Shown: positions 16,892 through 25,878, counted from the first letter of the stretch. The stretch is 64,000 bases of DNA from CAZSMC01 sp964607755 (GCA_964607755.1 CAZSMC010000007.1:1-64000); one strand, 5' to 3'. A program made the numbers and translations. The notes: generated by a model from the sequence alone, not told the origin.

Positions 16892-17817
16892 AGCTCACCT
16901 GTCTCCAGTGGATGAAATGAATGGTGTATTTGACGTAAACTTTTGTTATCCAAATGTGTGTAGATTTGGGTTGTCGCAATGTCGGCGTGACCTAACATTT
17001 CTTGCACTGCGCGCAAGTCAGCGCCATTTTCAATCAAGTGTGTGGCAAAAGAATGTCTCATGGTATGCGGACTGATATACTTTTTAATACCTGCTTGCAA
17101 GGCGTATTTTTTAATCATTTTCCACACACTTTGCCGGCTGATTCGTTTTCCAAAGCGATTCAGAAAAACGGTATCACCTGATAATATGCGATCAATGAGT
17201 GACTCTCTGGCAGAATGAATATAATCATACAGCCAAATCATTGCTGTTTTGCACACCGGAACGAGACGCTCTTTTTTGCCTTTTCCGAAAATTAATGCAA
17301 ATTCATCGTTCCAGAAAATATGCGTCAATTTCAAACTGACAAGTTCAGAAACCCGGACCCCGGTCGCGTAAAGAAACTCTAGCAATGCCCTGTCCCGAAT
17401 GCCAAACTCTGTCGTGGTATCTGGTTGTTCAAGCAAATCTTTAATATCTTGAACAGACAGCACTTCTGGTAATTTCATCCATGGTTTTGATACGATGACA
17501 TTTTCTGTGGGGTCATTTTCTGTAATATTTTCCCCAATGAGAAAGTGATGAAAAGACCGGACAGCCGACAAGTTTCGTGATACCGTCGAGGAGCCGAGGC
17601 CCATATCGACTAATAACTCTAAATAATGATTAATGTCCTGCAGAGTAATTTGTTCCGGGGAGTCAATTGATTTTTCAGCCAGGATAGAAAGATAACGAAT
17701 GAGGTCGCGTTCGTAGGCTTCTATGGTATTTACAGAAACCTGACGCTCAATGCGCAGATAATCGATAAAAGTTTTAAGGACATCCGAAAGTACTGATGTT
17801 TCTTGAGTCGCGTTCAC
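16867..17817 (-). CDS. xerD: Tyrosine recombinase XerD/XerC type
   Basis: Resolves chromosome dimers at dif. The SAM-like N-terminal core-binding domain (about 8-95) is followed by the catalytic domain with Arg in LYATGVRVSELVSLK, Lys in FGKGKKERLVPV, H-x-x-R in SPHTMRHSFATHL, His in LGHADIATTQ and the Tyr nucleophile in IYTH. The ending LRQIHHSFHP resembles XerD rather than XerC. It starts with GTG directly after the stop of the upstream gene. The housekeeping neighbours argue against a phage integrase. No dif-like sequence was recognised in the window. Confidence 0.9.
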   Translation of the reverse strand: MNATQETSVLSDVLKTFIDYLRIERQVSVNTIEAYERDLIRYLSILAEKSIDSPEQITLQDINHYLELLVDMGLGSSTVSRNLSAVRSFHHFLIGENITENDPTENVIVSKPWMKLPEVLSVQDIKDLLEQPDTTTEFGIRDRALLEFLYATGVRVSELVSLKLTHIFWNDEFALIFGKGKKERLVPVCKTAMIWLYDYIHSARESLIDRILSGDTVFLNRFGKRISRQSVWKMIKKYALQAGIKKYISPHTMRHSFATHLIENGADLRAVQEMLGHADIATTQIYTHLDNKSLRQIHHSFHPLETGELWKTEKRK

Positions 17818-18261
17818 TCAGCTCTTTTTCTCCGGCAATATATCTTCAACCAGTGAAAGGGCAACACCGGAAAGCATGATTTCAGGACCAAGGTTGGTAA
17901 AATCGCCGGAAAGAAGTTCGCGATCCACATTTGTGTAAAGGCTGCACCCCGCTTCTTTTTCAATAATCAATCCGGATAATTTGTTTCCACTTTCACCGAC
18001 AAAAGTAACCTCGCCCAGCATTTCACTTACCACATAACCAGTGCAGAAATGTAGCTGCAAATGAGAGCACGGTGCGTAAACGGTAATCAGGCTGCCAGTT
18101 TTGTCACCAATTTGCGTTTCTGGATAGATTTCAAGGGAAATTTTTGTACCGCGTTCTTGATTATAGATTTCAAAGCGATAGTTATTGGTTTTAAATTTTG
18201 GCTCAACCCCTAACACCTTGCCAATTTTATCGATATCTTTTTTTGTAAAAGTTTTATTCAT
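17818..18261 (-). CDS. Conserved-looking protein of unknown function
   Basis: A 147-residue soluble protein beginning MNKTFTKKDIDKIGKVLGVE. It has no signal peptide or membrane helix. The middle has alternating hydrophobic residues (ISLEIYPETQIGD, SLITVYAPCSHLQLHFC) that suggest a beta-rich fold, and three cysteines without a metal-site pattern. Its stop codon abuts the xerD GTG start, so the two are translated in tandem. I recognise no family. A role linked to recombination is possible only by position. Confidence 0.75.
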   Translation of the reverse strand: MNKTFTKKDIDKIGKVLGVEPKFKTNNYRFEIYNQERGTKISLEIYPETQIGDKTGSLITVYAPCSHLQLHFCTGYVVSEMLGEVTFVGESGNKLSGLIIEKEAGCSLYTNVDRELLSGDFTNLGPEIMLSGVALSLVEDILPEKKS

Positions 18262-18391
18262 GTGAAACCTGTTTTTTATAGGTTTATACGAATATGTAGT
18301 TAAATTACATCAACATCATTTTTCTAAAGATACGTCAATTTAAGATTTTTATTTTCCTTTATCTATTCAGATTTATTTTATTCTTTAAATA

Positions 18392-18417
18392 AAAACCCCA
18401 CAATAAAGCGGGGTTTT
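18392..18417 (-). terminator. Terminator of cspA
   Basis: AAAACCCC-(ACAATAAAGC)-GGGGTTTT palindrome, 30 bp after the cspA stop on the minus strand, followed there by T5. It also has a T4 run in the plus direction, so it may be bidirectional. Confidence 0.8.
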
Positions 18418-18448
18418 AAGTGTCGGAACGAAAGTTTGTTTAAAGCTT

Positions 18449-18649
18449 TTACATTGTGACAACTTTTGTGGCTTGCAGCCCTTTTTCACCCTGTACAACT
18501 TCAAACTGGACTTCCGAGCCGTCAGTCAAGGTTTTGAAACCATCCATATCGATGACAGAAAAATGGACAAAAACGTCCTCTCCATCATCTTGTTCAATAA
18601 AACCATACCCCTTGGCATCATTGAACCACTTGACTTTCCCTCTCTGCAT
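18449..18649 (-). CDS. cspA: Cold-shock domain protein
   Basis: A 66-residue OB-fold nucleic-acid chaperone. RNP1 is present as KGYGFI and RNP2 as VFVHF, with the leading GKVKWFNDAKG. It starts with ATG at 18649, eight bases after AGGAGG. It is monocistronic between a strong promoter and a terminator, with a leader of about 110 nt. Cold-shock genes often use such leaders for temperature-dependent translation. Which of several csp paralogs this is cannot be told. Confidence 0.95.
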   Translation of the reverse strand: MQRGKVKWFNDAKGYGFIEQDDGEDVFVHFSVIDMDGFKTLTDGSEVQFEVVQGEKGLQATKVVTM

Positions 18650-18766
18650 TACAACAACCTCCTGCTTCGGTTTTAGAATGGAACGATCAGAAGATTTGTA
18701 GATTACTAACGATTTAACGGGCTATTCTGACCCTTTCCATCCATGCTCCCTCTACAAACCGAAAAA

Positions 18767-18795
18767 AATATAACAATAAGTGCTTAATTTGTCAA
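18767..18795 (-). promoter_or_regulatory. Strong sigma-70-type promoter of cspA
   Basis: Minus strand TTGACA (18790-18795), spacer of exactly 17, TATATT (18767-18772). This is the closest match to consensus in the window. Predicted start near 18760 leaves a leader of about 110 nt before the cspA ATG. In the leader GATGGAA can pair with TTCCATTC. Confidence 0.8.
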
Positions 18796-18822
18796 GTTTT
18801 ATTTGGATTAATTTTAAAAAGC

Positions 18823-19497
18823 TTATGCCATTTTTTGCAAAGCGTTTTCAGCCGCATTTTTTATCTCATCAAATGCCTTTTTGATATCTGTTGCAGCAAA
18901 AATTGAACTCCCCGAAACAAGACATGTGGCGCCAGCTCTGACCACCTGTGGTGCCGTCGTGACGTCGATTCCCCCATCCACTTGAATCTCAAAATTTAAA
19001 TTGCGCTGTATTTTTATGCGGTGCAGTTCGCGTATTTTATCAAGCATTTCAGGAATGAACTTCTGACCGCCAAAACCGGGTTCCACGGTCATAATAAGAA
19101 CGTTCTGCACACGATGCAGTACAGGTTCGAGCAAACTCAATGGCGTAGCCGGATTTTGTGTTATTCCGGCATTCAAGCCAAGCGCATGAATTTTGTCAAT
19201 CGTTGCCCAAAGATGAGGGCAGGCTTCAACATGCACAGTGAGTTGGTTGACACCGGCCTCTTGAAAAACTTTCAGGTGATCATCAGCATTTTCTACCATG
19301 AGATGAGCGTCTAACAACTTGTTGGTAATTTTGCGTACTCCTTTTACAATCAAGGGCCCAAACGTTATATTTGGCACATAATGACCGTCCATAATATCAA
19401 GGTGGATCCAGTCCGCCCCGGCTTTGTCGACAATTTCAATTTGTTCTTTTAATCTCGAAAAATCAGCACTCAGAATCGACGGCGCCATTTTCACCAT
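18823..19497 (-). CDS. rpe: Ribulose-phosphate 3-epimerase
   Basis: Interconverts ribulose-5-P and xylulose-5-P in the pentose phosphate pathway. The 224-residue TIM barrel shows APSILSADF, WIHLDIMDGHYVPNITFGP (metal-binding His/Asp), LDAHLMVE, MTVEPGFGGQKF and IQVDGGID with GSSIFA. Full length. ATG at 19497 overlaps the end of the PASTA gene by 7 bp and has GGGAGGG upstream. Confidence 0.96.
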   Translation of the reverse strand: MVKMAPSILSADFSRLKEQIEIVDKAGADWIHLDIMDGHYVPNITFGPLIVKGVRKITNKLLDAHLMVENADDHLKVFQEAGVNQLTVHVEACPHLWATIDKIHALGLNAGITQNPATPLSLLEPVLHRVQNVLIMTVEPGFGGQKFIPEMLDKIRELHRIKIQRNLNFEIQVDGGIDVTTAPQVVRAGATCLVSGSSIFAATDIKKAFDEIKNAAENALQKMA

Positions 19498-20267
19498 GAA
19501 ATGCCCTCCCTGACTTTATCTTTTTGCCGGCTCAAAACGATATTCACAGTATCTCTTTTCGAAACTTCAGTCCCTGGTTCTATTGATTGAGAAATAACCG
19601 TATTTTCCGGAAAAACCGATGTTGATTGAAACGAGACTTCTCCTAATACCAAATTGATTCTTTTAAGCGCCAATATTGCTTGCTGTTTTTTCTTACCAAT
19701 AAGATCCGGGACACGTGCCTGGCCGGGTTCGTTGCCTAAACTTACGGTAAGATTTATTTTAGTATTGGCTTCAATTTCGCTATCCGGCTCGATCGATTGC
19801 TCAAATACCACTCCCTCCGGATAAAAAGAATTAAAGGCATAATCTACTTGACCTATTTCGAGATGCTGCTTATGAAGCGTAAAACGGGCATCTCGTTCGG
19901 GAACGCCAACCATTTTTGGCATCTCTACTTTTTGATATCCTTTTGAAATTGTCAGATAAACACGACGGTTCTTTTTCACCATACGACCAGGCGGGGGATT
20001 CTGGAAAATGACAAAACCGGGAGGTGCGGTATAGTCGTATTTTTCCTCCGCACGCACAGTTTGTAAATTGCTGCGAGCGAGTATCTTTTTCGCCGCCCGG
20101 TAACTCATGTGATCGACATCAGGAACCTCAATTTTCTGCCAATGTCTGGTATACAGCGGCATGACAAGCTGGACGAAAAAGAAATAAAGGCCAATCAGAA
20201 TGGCAAGAATGATTCCTGCATGAATGAGAATAAAACCAGACTTTGGTTTAAAACGTGATAAATTCAT
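19491..20267 (-). CDS. Membrane-anchored PASTA-domain protein
   Basis: 258 residues: one N-terminal membrane helix (about 12-36) and then three tandem PASTA domains outside the membrane (about 45-112, 113-180, 182-250). The domains are marked by VPDV...AAKKILAR, MPKMVGVPERDARFTL and VPDLIGKKKQQAILAL and each ends in a QSIEPG-like turn. PASTA domains bind muropeptides or penicillin-binding proteins. There is no kinase domain, although the rsmB-PASTA-rpe order matches the Firmicutes PrkC locus. The role is probably cell-wall sensing or scaffolding; this is inferred. Confidence 0.9.
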   Translation of the reverse strand: MNLSRFKPKSGFILIHAGIILAILIGLYFFFVQLVMPLYTRHWQKIEVPDVDHMSYRAAKKILARSNLQTVRAEEKYDYTAPPGFVIFQNPPPGRMVKKNRRVYLTISKGYQKVEMPKMVGVPERDARFTLHKQHLEIGQVDYAFNSFYPEGVVFEQSIEPDSEIEANTKINLTVSLGNEPGQARVPDLIGKKKQQAILALKRINLVLGEVSFQSTSVFPENTVISQSIEPGTEVSKRDTVNIVLSRQKDKVREGISW

Positions 20268-20268
20268 A

Positions 20269-21603
20269 TTATTTCTTTCTGATTAACTTTGCTGCAAAAC
20301 TTCCGTCCATGTGATTTCTATGCGGCCATGTTCTCAAGTAACCTTTTTCGGTAAAGAATGGTTCCAACATGTTCAACTTTTTTCGATCTAAACAAAAAGA
20401 AGGATTGTTCTGTAGAAAATATTCAACAATCGCTTCATTTTCTTCGATCGTCGTGGTGCAGGTCGCATAAATGAGTGTTCCGCCGGATTTTACCAGATCA
20501 GCAGAACGGCAAATGAGTTTCTTTTGAAGATTGGTTAAATCTTTAATGTCCTCTGGTGTTCGGTGCCAACGCAAATCCGGTTTCCGCTGTAGAACACCGA
20601 GGCCGGAGCACGGCGCATCACACAGCACCACATCTGCCCGGAAGCCCGGAAAATCGATAGCATCAGCAACTAGCGGGTAAATGTGGTCAAAAGAGAGCCG
20701 TTTTTTTGCATTGTTAACGAGCCGAACTCTGACAGGTTTCACATCGCCACTCAGAATTATGGCATCGTTTTCAACAAGACTCGCTAAATGCATGGACTTG
20801 CCGCCCGGCGCTGCGCAGACATCGAAAATCAGAGACTCTTTTTGCGGATTCGCGAGTAACGCCGGAATACCAGCGCTGGCATCCTGTACTGTGACCAGTC
20901 CCTGCTCTATCAAATGATCAAGAGCTCTGGGTTCATTTTTGATTATTTTATAAAAACCCGCAACGCTGCTTTTTTCAAAAGAGAACCCTTTTTTTGTCAA
21001 CTCGGTTTCAAGGTCATCTGCTTTAATTCTACAGGGTTCGTATCGTATGTACAAAAAGGCAGGTTTATTATTCCACTCGCATATTGTTTTTGTTTCATCG
21101 ATACCAAAATGGTCAAGCCATTGTTGAACGAGCCATTCCGGATGAGAATAAAATACGGCAAGATATTTTGTTATGTCCCTCGATGAATCCGGAAATTGAA
21201 TGCGATCCCGTTGGCGAATATAATTCCTCAACACACCGTTTATAACACCGGTCCATTTCGGAGCCATCTTTTTGGCCAGGTTGACGCTTTCATTTACTGC
21301 AGCGAACCGGGGTACCCGGGTAAATTCGATTTGATACAAGCCAAGCCACAAAATCCAGCGAACATCAACAGGTAGTGATTTCTTGCCAGTGTAAAGAGAA
21401 TTCACCATCCAATCCAGACGTTTTTTCCAGCGGATTGTCCCTCTGACAAGCTCGCTGATAAACGCCCGGTCGCGTGTGTTTAATTGAGGTTCGTTTAAAA
21501 GATGTGAAAGAACGATATCTGTAAAAGACTGTCTTTTCTCGATTCGTTTTATCGCTTTTAATGCAACAGTTCTTGGTGATATATTTTGCTGCTTGTTTGC
21601 CAT
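20269..21603 (-). CDS. rsmB: 16S rRNA (cytosine-967-C5)-methyltransferase
   Basis: Methylates C967 of 16S rRNA using SAM. The 444-residue protein has an N-terminal NusB-like RNA-binding domain (about 8-140) and a Rossmann methyltransferase domain. Visible motifs are VCAAPGGKSMHLA (SAM binding), LCDAPCSGLGVLQRKPD with the catalytic cysteine, and IYATCTTTIEENE with the second cysteine. Its ATG overlaps the fmt stop as TGATG. The operon runs radA-tgt-yajC-fmt-rsmB-PASTA-rpe. Confidence 0.93.
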   Translation of the reverse strand: MANKQQNISPRTVALKAIKRIEKRQSFTDIVLSHLLNEPQLNTRDRAFISELVRGTIRWKKRLDWMVNSLYTGKKSLPVDVRWILWLGLYQIEFTRVPRFAAVNESVNLAKKMAPKWTGVINGVLRNYIRQRDRIQFPDSSRDITKYLAVFYSHPEWLVQQWLDHFGIDETKTICEWNNKPAFLYIRYEPCRIKADDLETELTKKGFSFEKSSVAGFYKIIKNEPRALDHLIEQGLVTVQDASAGIPALLANPQKESLIFDVCAAPGGKSMHLASLVENDAIILSGDVKPVRVRLVNNAKKRLSFDHIYPLVADAIDFPGFRADVVLCDAPCSGLGVLQRKPDLRWHRTPEDIKDLTNLQKKLICRSADLVKSGGTLIYATCTTTIEENEAIVEYFLQNNPSFCLDRKKLNMLEPFFTEKGYLRTWPHRNHMDGSFAAKLIRKK

Positions 21604-22535
21604 CAGCTTTGGAATTGGTCGCCGGATTTAATGCGATAACCTCGCACAAATTCGCTTGCGGACATGCGGCGCTTGCCTTCAGGTTTGACCTCCAGGATTC
21701 TCAATATTCCATCACCTGTCTGTACATGGATCGGTCCGTTCTTTTCAATATCAACAATGGACCCGGCAGGCTGATCAAAAGATAGGCTAACAGCTTTTTG
21801 TGAGCGCAAAATAATTAACCGTTTACCCTGAAAATATGTAAACGCACCTGGCTTTGGAGACAAACCGCGGATTTGATTGTGAAGCGCCTCAGCCGACCGG
21901 AACCAATCGATTGCGCAATGCAAAGTGTGGATTTTAGGAGCTTTGGTAACTTTTCCTGTTTGCTGCCTGGGTATGATTTTATTTTGCTCAATCGTATTCA
22001 CCGTATCCAGAACAACCCCGGCACCGAGTTCCATTAACTGATCATGCAATTCTCCTGCCGTCATATCTTCGGTAATCGGTAGTTCTCGCTGAAGTAAAAT
22101 ATTGCCGGTGTCAACATTCTTTTCAATAAAAAATGTTGTCACACCGGTTTTCGTTTCGCCATTCATGAGCGCCCAATTGATCGGTGCTGCGCCGCGGTAT
22201 TTTGGCAAAAGAGAGGCATGCAAATTAAAAGTGCCTTTAGGTGGTATAGAAAAAACACGTTCCGGTAAAATTCGAAAAGCAACGATGACAAACAAGTCTG
22301 CATTGAGTTTTTCAAGTTGATCCACAAACTCGTCATTCTTTAAATTCTCAGGCTGCAAAACAGGGATACCTGCCTGGATGGCTGCTTTTTTCACCGGAGA
22401 TTCCCGCAACTTTAAACCGCGACCGGCTGGCTTGTCCGGTGCGGTAACCACTGCCGCCACATCATGCCGGCTGTTTATTAATTTGTCAAGACTGGGAACG
22501 GCAAATTCCGGCGTTCCCATAAATACGAGTTTCAT
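21603..22535 (-). CDS. fmt: Methionyl-tRNA formyltransferase
   Basis: Formylates initiator Met-tRNA with 10-formyl-THF. 310 residues with the formyl-donor domain (FMGTPEFAVPSLDKL at residues 5-19, catalytic region NLHASLLPKYRGAAPINWALMNGE with Asn/His, and later DTGNILLQ) and the C-terminal OB-like tRNA-binding domain from about 205. Normal length. The start overlaps the yajC stop as ATGA. Its cofactor is made through FolD. Confidence 0.96.
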   Translation of the reverse strand: MKLVFMGTPEFAVPSLDKLINSRHDVAAVVTAPDKPAGRGLKLRESPVKKAAIQAGIPVLQPENLKNDEFVDQLEKLNADLFVIVAFRILPERVFSIPPKGTFNLHASLLPKYRGAAPINWALMNGETKTGVTTFFIEKNVDTGNILLQRELPITEDMTAGELHDQLMELGAGVVLDTVNTIEQNKIIPRQQTGKVTKAPKIHTLHCAIDWFRSAEALHNQIRGLSPKPGAFTYFQGKRLIILRSQKAVSLSFDQPAGSIVDIEKNGPIHVQTGDGILRILEVKPEGKRRMSASEFVRGYRIKSGDQFQS

Positions 22536-22888
22536 TTTCTGCCGGTCGTTTGTTGTCGTTCTTCAGCAGTGAAGTTTTGCGCGATCGAGCTTTTCAACAT
22601 TTCGATTTTGCATCCCTCAGCGATTTTGAGCACAACAATAGATTCGTTGTCTTTAAAACCGGATATCGTACCGTAAATACCACCGGCGGTCAATACCTTG
22701 TCCCCTTTTCTGACTTCTCTTAGCATTTGCTGGTGCTTTTTTTGCTTTTTAGCCTGAGGCCGAAAGATGAGCAGCCACATTATCAAAAAGATAAGAATCA
22801 GCGGCAAAAACATGCTAAATGCACCGCCACCTTCACCAGATTGCGCTCCACCACCAGCTACTGCCATAATGGTTAACAGAGTTGTCAT
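22532..22888 (-). CDS. yajC: Preprotein translocase accessory protein YajC
   Basis: Small membrane protein of the SecDF-YajC complex. From ATG at 22888 (after GGAGG with 5-nt spacing) the protein is 118 residues. It has a glycine-rich start, one membrane helix (about 25-45, MFLPLILIFLIMWLLIF), the signature RPQAKKQKKHQQML and a cytosolic domain with KGDKVLTAGGIYGTI. A TTG 12 bases further upstream lies within the ribosome site and is unlikely. The tgt-yajC pairing is widely conserved. Confidence 0.93.
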   Translation of the reverse strand: MTTLLTIMAVAGGGAQSGEGGGAFSMFLPLILIFLIMWLLIFRPQAKKQKKHQQMLREVRKGDKVLTAGGIYGTISGFKDNESIVVLKIAEGCKIEMLKSSIAQNFTAEERQQTTGRK

Positions 22889-22903
22889 GTTGTCCTCCAA
22901 AAT

Positions 22904-24043
22904 TCAAACGTTTTTTTTGTTATCTGCTTTTAGATATTTTTCAAAAAATTCTTTTTTAAAATCAGAAAACCGGTGTTCCAGAATCGCCTGTCGAGCAAGC
23001 GTCATCAGCTTTGTATAAAAATAGACATTATGATAACTTAGCAACTTTAATATAAGTAATTCTTTCGCCACAAACAAATGCCGCAAATAGGCGCGGGAAA
23101 AATTTTGACACGTATAGCAATCACATTCCGGATCAAGAGCATCCCATCTCTGTTTATTTTGTTGATTTTTGATATTGACGATACCATGAGATGTAAATGC
23201 CTGACCGTTACGCCCATTGCGGGTCGGTATTATACAATCAAACATGTCAATGCCGCGTTCAATTCCTGCCAATATATCTTCTGGTTTTCCAACCCCCATC
23301 AAATAGCGTGGTTTGTCGGCAGGCAAAAGTTCAGCCACCAGCTCAGTGGTGTCGCGCATGGCATCCTTTGGCTCGCCCACAGACAAACCTCCGATGGCAT
23401 AACCAGGAAAGTCAAGATCAACAAGAGCGTGCGCACATTTTGTCCTTAAACCGGCAAATATCCCGCCCTGAACGATGGCGAATAACGTTTGTTCAAAATT
23501 ATGTTTCGCTGGTTTTTCAAATGCAGTTAGACTCCTTTTTGCCCAGTCAATTGTAAGTTTAACAGACTCTTCAACATAAGATTTTTCCGATGGATAGGAA
23601 ACGCATTCATCAAGTACCATCATGATATCCGAGCCCAGATCTTTTTGTATATCGACTACTTTTTCCGGGGAAAAAAAATGGCGCGAGCCGTCCACATGGG
23701 ACTGGAATTCGAGTCCTTCTGCTGTGACTTTGTTTAAATGATTCAAACTGAATATTTGAAAACCGCCGCTGTCGGTGAGAATGGGTTTATGCCAGGCGCT
23801 AAATTTTTGCAAGCCCCCTGCTTCCCGCACGAGTTCCGGGCCTGGTCGCAGATAAAGATGGTAGGTGTTGGCCAGAATAATTTCCGCGTCAATAGCGTTG
23901 AGATCAGCGGGCGACAGTGCTTTGACCGTCCCTTGCGTGCCAACCGGCATAAAAACCGGAGTGTGGATGGTGCCGTGATCTGTTGTTAATAATCCTGCCC
24001 GGGCGTTTGTTTTTGGGTCTGTGTCGATATGTTTAAAAGCCAT
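22904..24043 (-). CDS. tgt: Queuine tRNA-ribosyltransferase
   Basis: Exchanges G34 for preQ1 in GUN-anticodon tRNAs. The 379-residue TIM barrel shows LANTYHLYLRPG, ILTDSGGFQIFSL with the catalytic aspartate, GGLSVGEPKDAM, the second Asp in DCIIPTRNGRNGQAFT, and the zinc site C-x-C-x2-C...H (CDCYTCQNFSRAYLRHL). Together with queD at 48.7 kb it shows the cell makes queuosine. Confidence 0.97.
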   Translation of the reverse strand: MAFKHIDTDPKTNARAGLLTTDHGTIHTPVFMPVGTQGTVKALSPADLNAIDAEIILANTYHLYLRPGPELVREAGGLQKFSAWHKPILTDSGGFQIFSLNHLNKVTAEGLEFQSHVDGSRHFFSPEKVVDIQKDLGSDIMMVLDECVSYPSEKSYVEESVKLTIDWAKRSLTAFEKPAKHNFEQTLFAIVQGGIFAGLRTKCAHALVDLDFPGYAIGGLSVGEPKDAMRDTTELVAELLPADKPRYLMGVGKPEDILAGIERGIDMFDCIIPTRNGRNGQAFTSHGIVNIKNQQNKQRWDALDPECDCYTCQNFSRAYLRHLFVAKELLILKLLSYHNVYFYTKLMTLARQAILEHRFSDFKKEFFEKYLKADNKKNV

Positions 24044-24065
24044 GCGTCTGAAATCGTGTACTTAA

Positions 24066-25439
24066 TTATCTTGCCGCTTCAGCCAGAGCGTCATACGCTG
24101 TAGCAGCCGGATAGATGGACAGTTTTTTAAATTTCTTCAGTCCTTTAGTATTGCCTTTGGGAATGAGAACGCGCTCGAATCCCATCCGTTCCGCTTCTGC
24201 AAGACGGGTTTCGATATGCATGACAGAACGAAGCTCACCCCCGAGTCCGACTTCGCCGAGCAAAATCGCTTTGGGATCAAGCTCCTGGTTTCGAATGCTG
24301 GACGCAATACAAGCCAGCACGCCCAAATCAGCAGAAGTTTCGTCAATGCGAATACCCCCGACAGCGTTCAGAAAAATATCCATGGAACCGACTTTGTACC
24401 CCAGCCGTTTTTCCAACACGCCAAGCAGCATGATCAGTCGTTTCACGTCCATTCCGGTTGTTGTCCGTTGCGGATAGCCGAACTTTGTTGCCGTAGCCAG
24501 CGCCTGCACCTCGACCAGAATTGGCCGGGTGCCTTCCATGCAGCACACCACGGTAGAACCGCTCGCTCCCACCTGGCGCTCGGACAAAAAGAAAGCGGAA
24601 GGATTGGGGACATCTAAAAGGCCGTTTTCCCGCATTTCGAAGACACCAATTTCCCGGGTCGAGCCAAAGCGGTTCTTTGCAGCGCGCAAAATCCGATAGA
24701 ACTGCTCCCTGTCGCCTTCGAAAAGCAGCAAGGTATCGACCATGTGTTCCAATACCTTTGGACCAGCCAGATACCCTTCTTTGGTCACATGTCCCACCAG
24801 ACAGATTGGTGTGTTTTTTGTTTTTGCCAATTGAATGAGTTTCAAGGTACATTCGCGCACCTGACTGACTGTTCCGGGTGCGCTTTCCAACACCGAAGTA
24901 AACATGGTTTGAATGGAATCGATAACAACAAATCCCGGTTTGAGATGCTCGATGGCATACATGATAGCTTCAATTTCCGTTTCTGCCAAAATGTACAGAT
25001 ATTCAGAAGTCAAATGGAGACGTTCGGCCCGCATTTTGATTTGTTCGATGGATTCTTCTCCGGTAACGTATAAAATTATTTTGTCTTTTGAACTGAGGTG
25101 CGAAGCCTCCTGAAGCAGAATCGTCGATTTGCCAATCCCGGGATCACCACCCACAAGAATGATCGATCCCGGCACAATGCCGCCTCCCAGCACGCGATTG
25201 AACTCTGAGCTGTGGGTTGCAATTCGAGGCACATTTTCTCTACTGATTGTGTGCAACGCTTTGGGTTCAGACTGCGCCTTTGGTTCCATTGTTTTATGAC
25301 GTGAAGATGTGGCGACAATTTTTTCTTCGATCAAACTGTTCCACCGTCCGCAGGACGGACATTTCCCCTGCCACCGGGGCGATTCCGCACCGCATTCCTG
25401 GCACACGTAATGTGTTTTTTGTTTTCGTGATTTATTCAT
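24066..25439 (-). CDS. radA: DNA repair protein RadA
   Basis: RecA-like ATPase that drives branch migration during recombination. 457 residues with an N-terminal zinc finger (C-x2-C-x12-C-x2-C, CQECGAESPRWQGKCPSC), Walker A GGDPGIGKST, Walker B FVVIDSIQT, the RadA-specific KNRFG motif and a C-terminal Lon-protease-like domain (about 285-457). Full length. It is the first gene of the minus-strand run leading to tgt. Start ATG at 25439. Confidence 0.97.
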   Translation of the reverse strand: MNKSRKQKTHYVCQECGAESPRWQGKCPSCGRWNSLIEEKIVATSSRHKTMEPKAQSEPKALHTISRENVPRIATHSSEFNRVLGGGIVPGSIILVGGDPGIGKSTILLQEASHLSSKDKIILYVTGEESIEQIKMRAERLHLTSEYLYILAETEIEAIMYAIEHLKPGFVVIDSIQTMFTSVLESAPGTVSQVRECTLKLIQLAKTKNTPICLVGHVTKEGYLAGPKVLEHMVDTLLLFEGDREQFYRILRAAKNRFGSTREIGVFEMRENGLLDVPNPSAFFLSERQVGASGSTVVCCMEGTRPILVEVQALATATKFGYPQRTTTGMDVKRLIMLLGVLEKRLGYKVGSMDIFLNAVGGIRIDETSADLGVLACIASSIRNQELDPKAILLGEVGLGGELRSVMHIETRLAEAERMGFERVLIPKGNTKGLKKFKKLSIYPAATAYDALAEAAR

Positions 25440-25513
25440 GATTTATTTGGAACGAGATTTTTGAGAGTCAATCTGAATAGCTAAATATATCAAAAATACA
25501 AGACCTTTCAAAC

Positions 25514-25542
25514 TTGATTATATTGGTTAATTTACATAAATT
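25514..25542 (+). promoter_or_regulatory. Possible promoter of the small lipoprotein gene
   Basis: TTGATT (25514-25519), 17-bp spacer, TAAATT (25537-25542), about 15 bp before the ribosome site AAGGAG of the plus-strand gene. It lies in the divergent gap with radA. Moderate match. Confidence 0.45.
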
Positions 25543-25563
25543 ACAAAAAATTCAAGGAGAAAG

Positions 25564-25875
25564 ATGAAATACATTTTATTGATTGCACTTTTGTTCCTTG
25601 CTTGTGGAGAGAACACAGAACAAGCAGAATTAGAACCGGACACGGATAAATTCTTTGATGTTTATAAAACCTTTATTTTAGCGGTCAATTCCGATTCAAT
25701 AGAGCAATATGACCGCTCGACGCTTTTAGATTCTGCTCTCCGGCAGCACGGTATGACTCTGGCACAGTTTGATACCACCATGTCTTTTCTGGAAAAACAT
25801 CCAAAAATATTTTTGGGAAAAATGGAAGGCTTTGATAGTGAAATCCGAAGGGAAATGAACAAACGCCAGCAATAA
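25564..25875 (+). CDS. Small predicted lipoprotein
   Basis: A 103-residue product with a type II signal peptide: MKYILLIALLFLAC places the lipobox cysteine at residue 14. The mature part is acidic and helical (FFDVYKTFILAVNSDS, TLAQFDTTMSFLEKHPKIF). Its length and helical pattern recall small FCB lipoproteins of the DUF4296 kind, but I cannot confirm this. It is the only plus-strand gene in the first 52 kb, starts with ATG after AAGGAGAAAG, and converges on uvrC with 3 bp between stops. Confidence 0.8.
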   Translation: MKYILLIALLFLACGENTEQAELEPDTDKFFDVYKTFILAVNSDSIEQYDRSTLLDSALRQHGMTLAQFDTTMSFLEKHPKIFLGKMEGFDSEIRREMNKRQQ

Positions 25876-25878
25876 AGT

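Noticed and set aside
16867..17817. Phage or island integrase
   Set aside because: Motifs fit XerD, and the gene overlaps birA in a housekeeping operon with no attachment sites or cargo genes.
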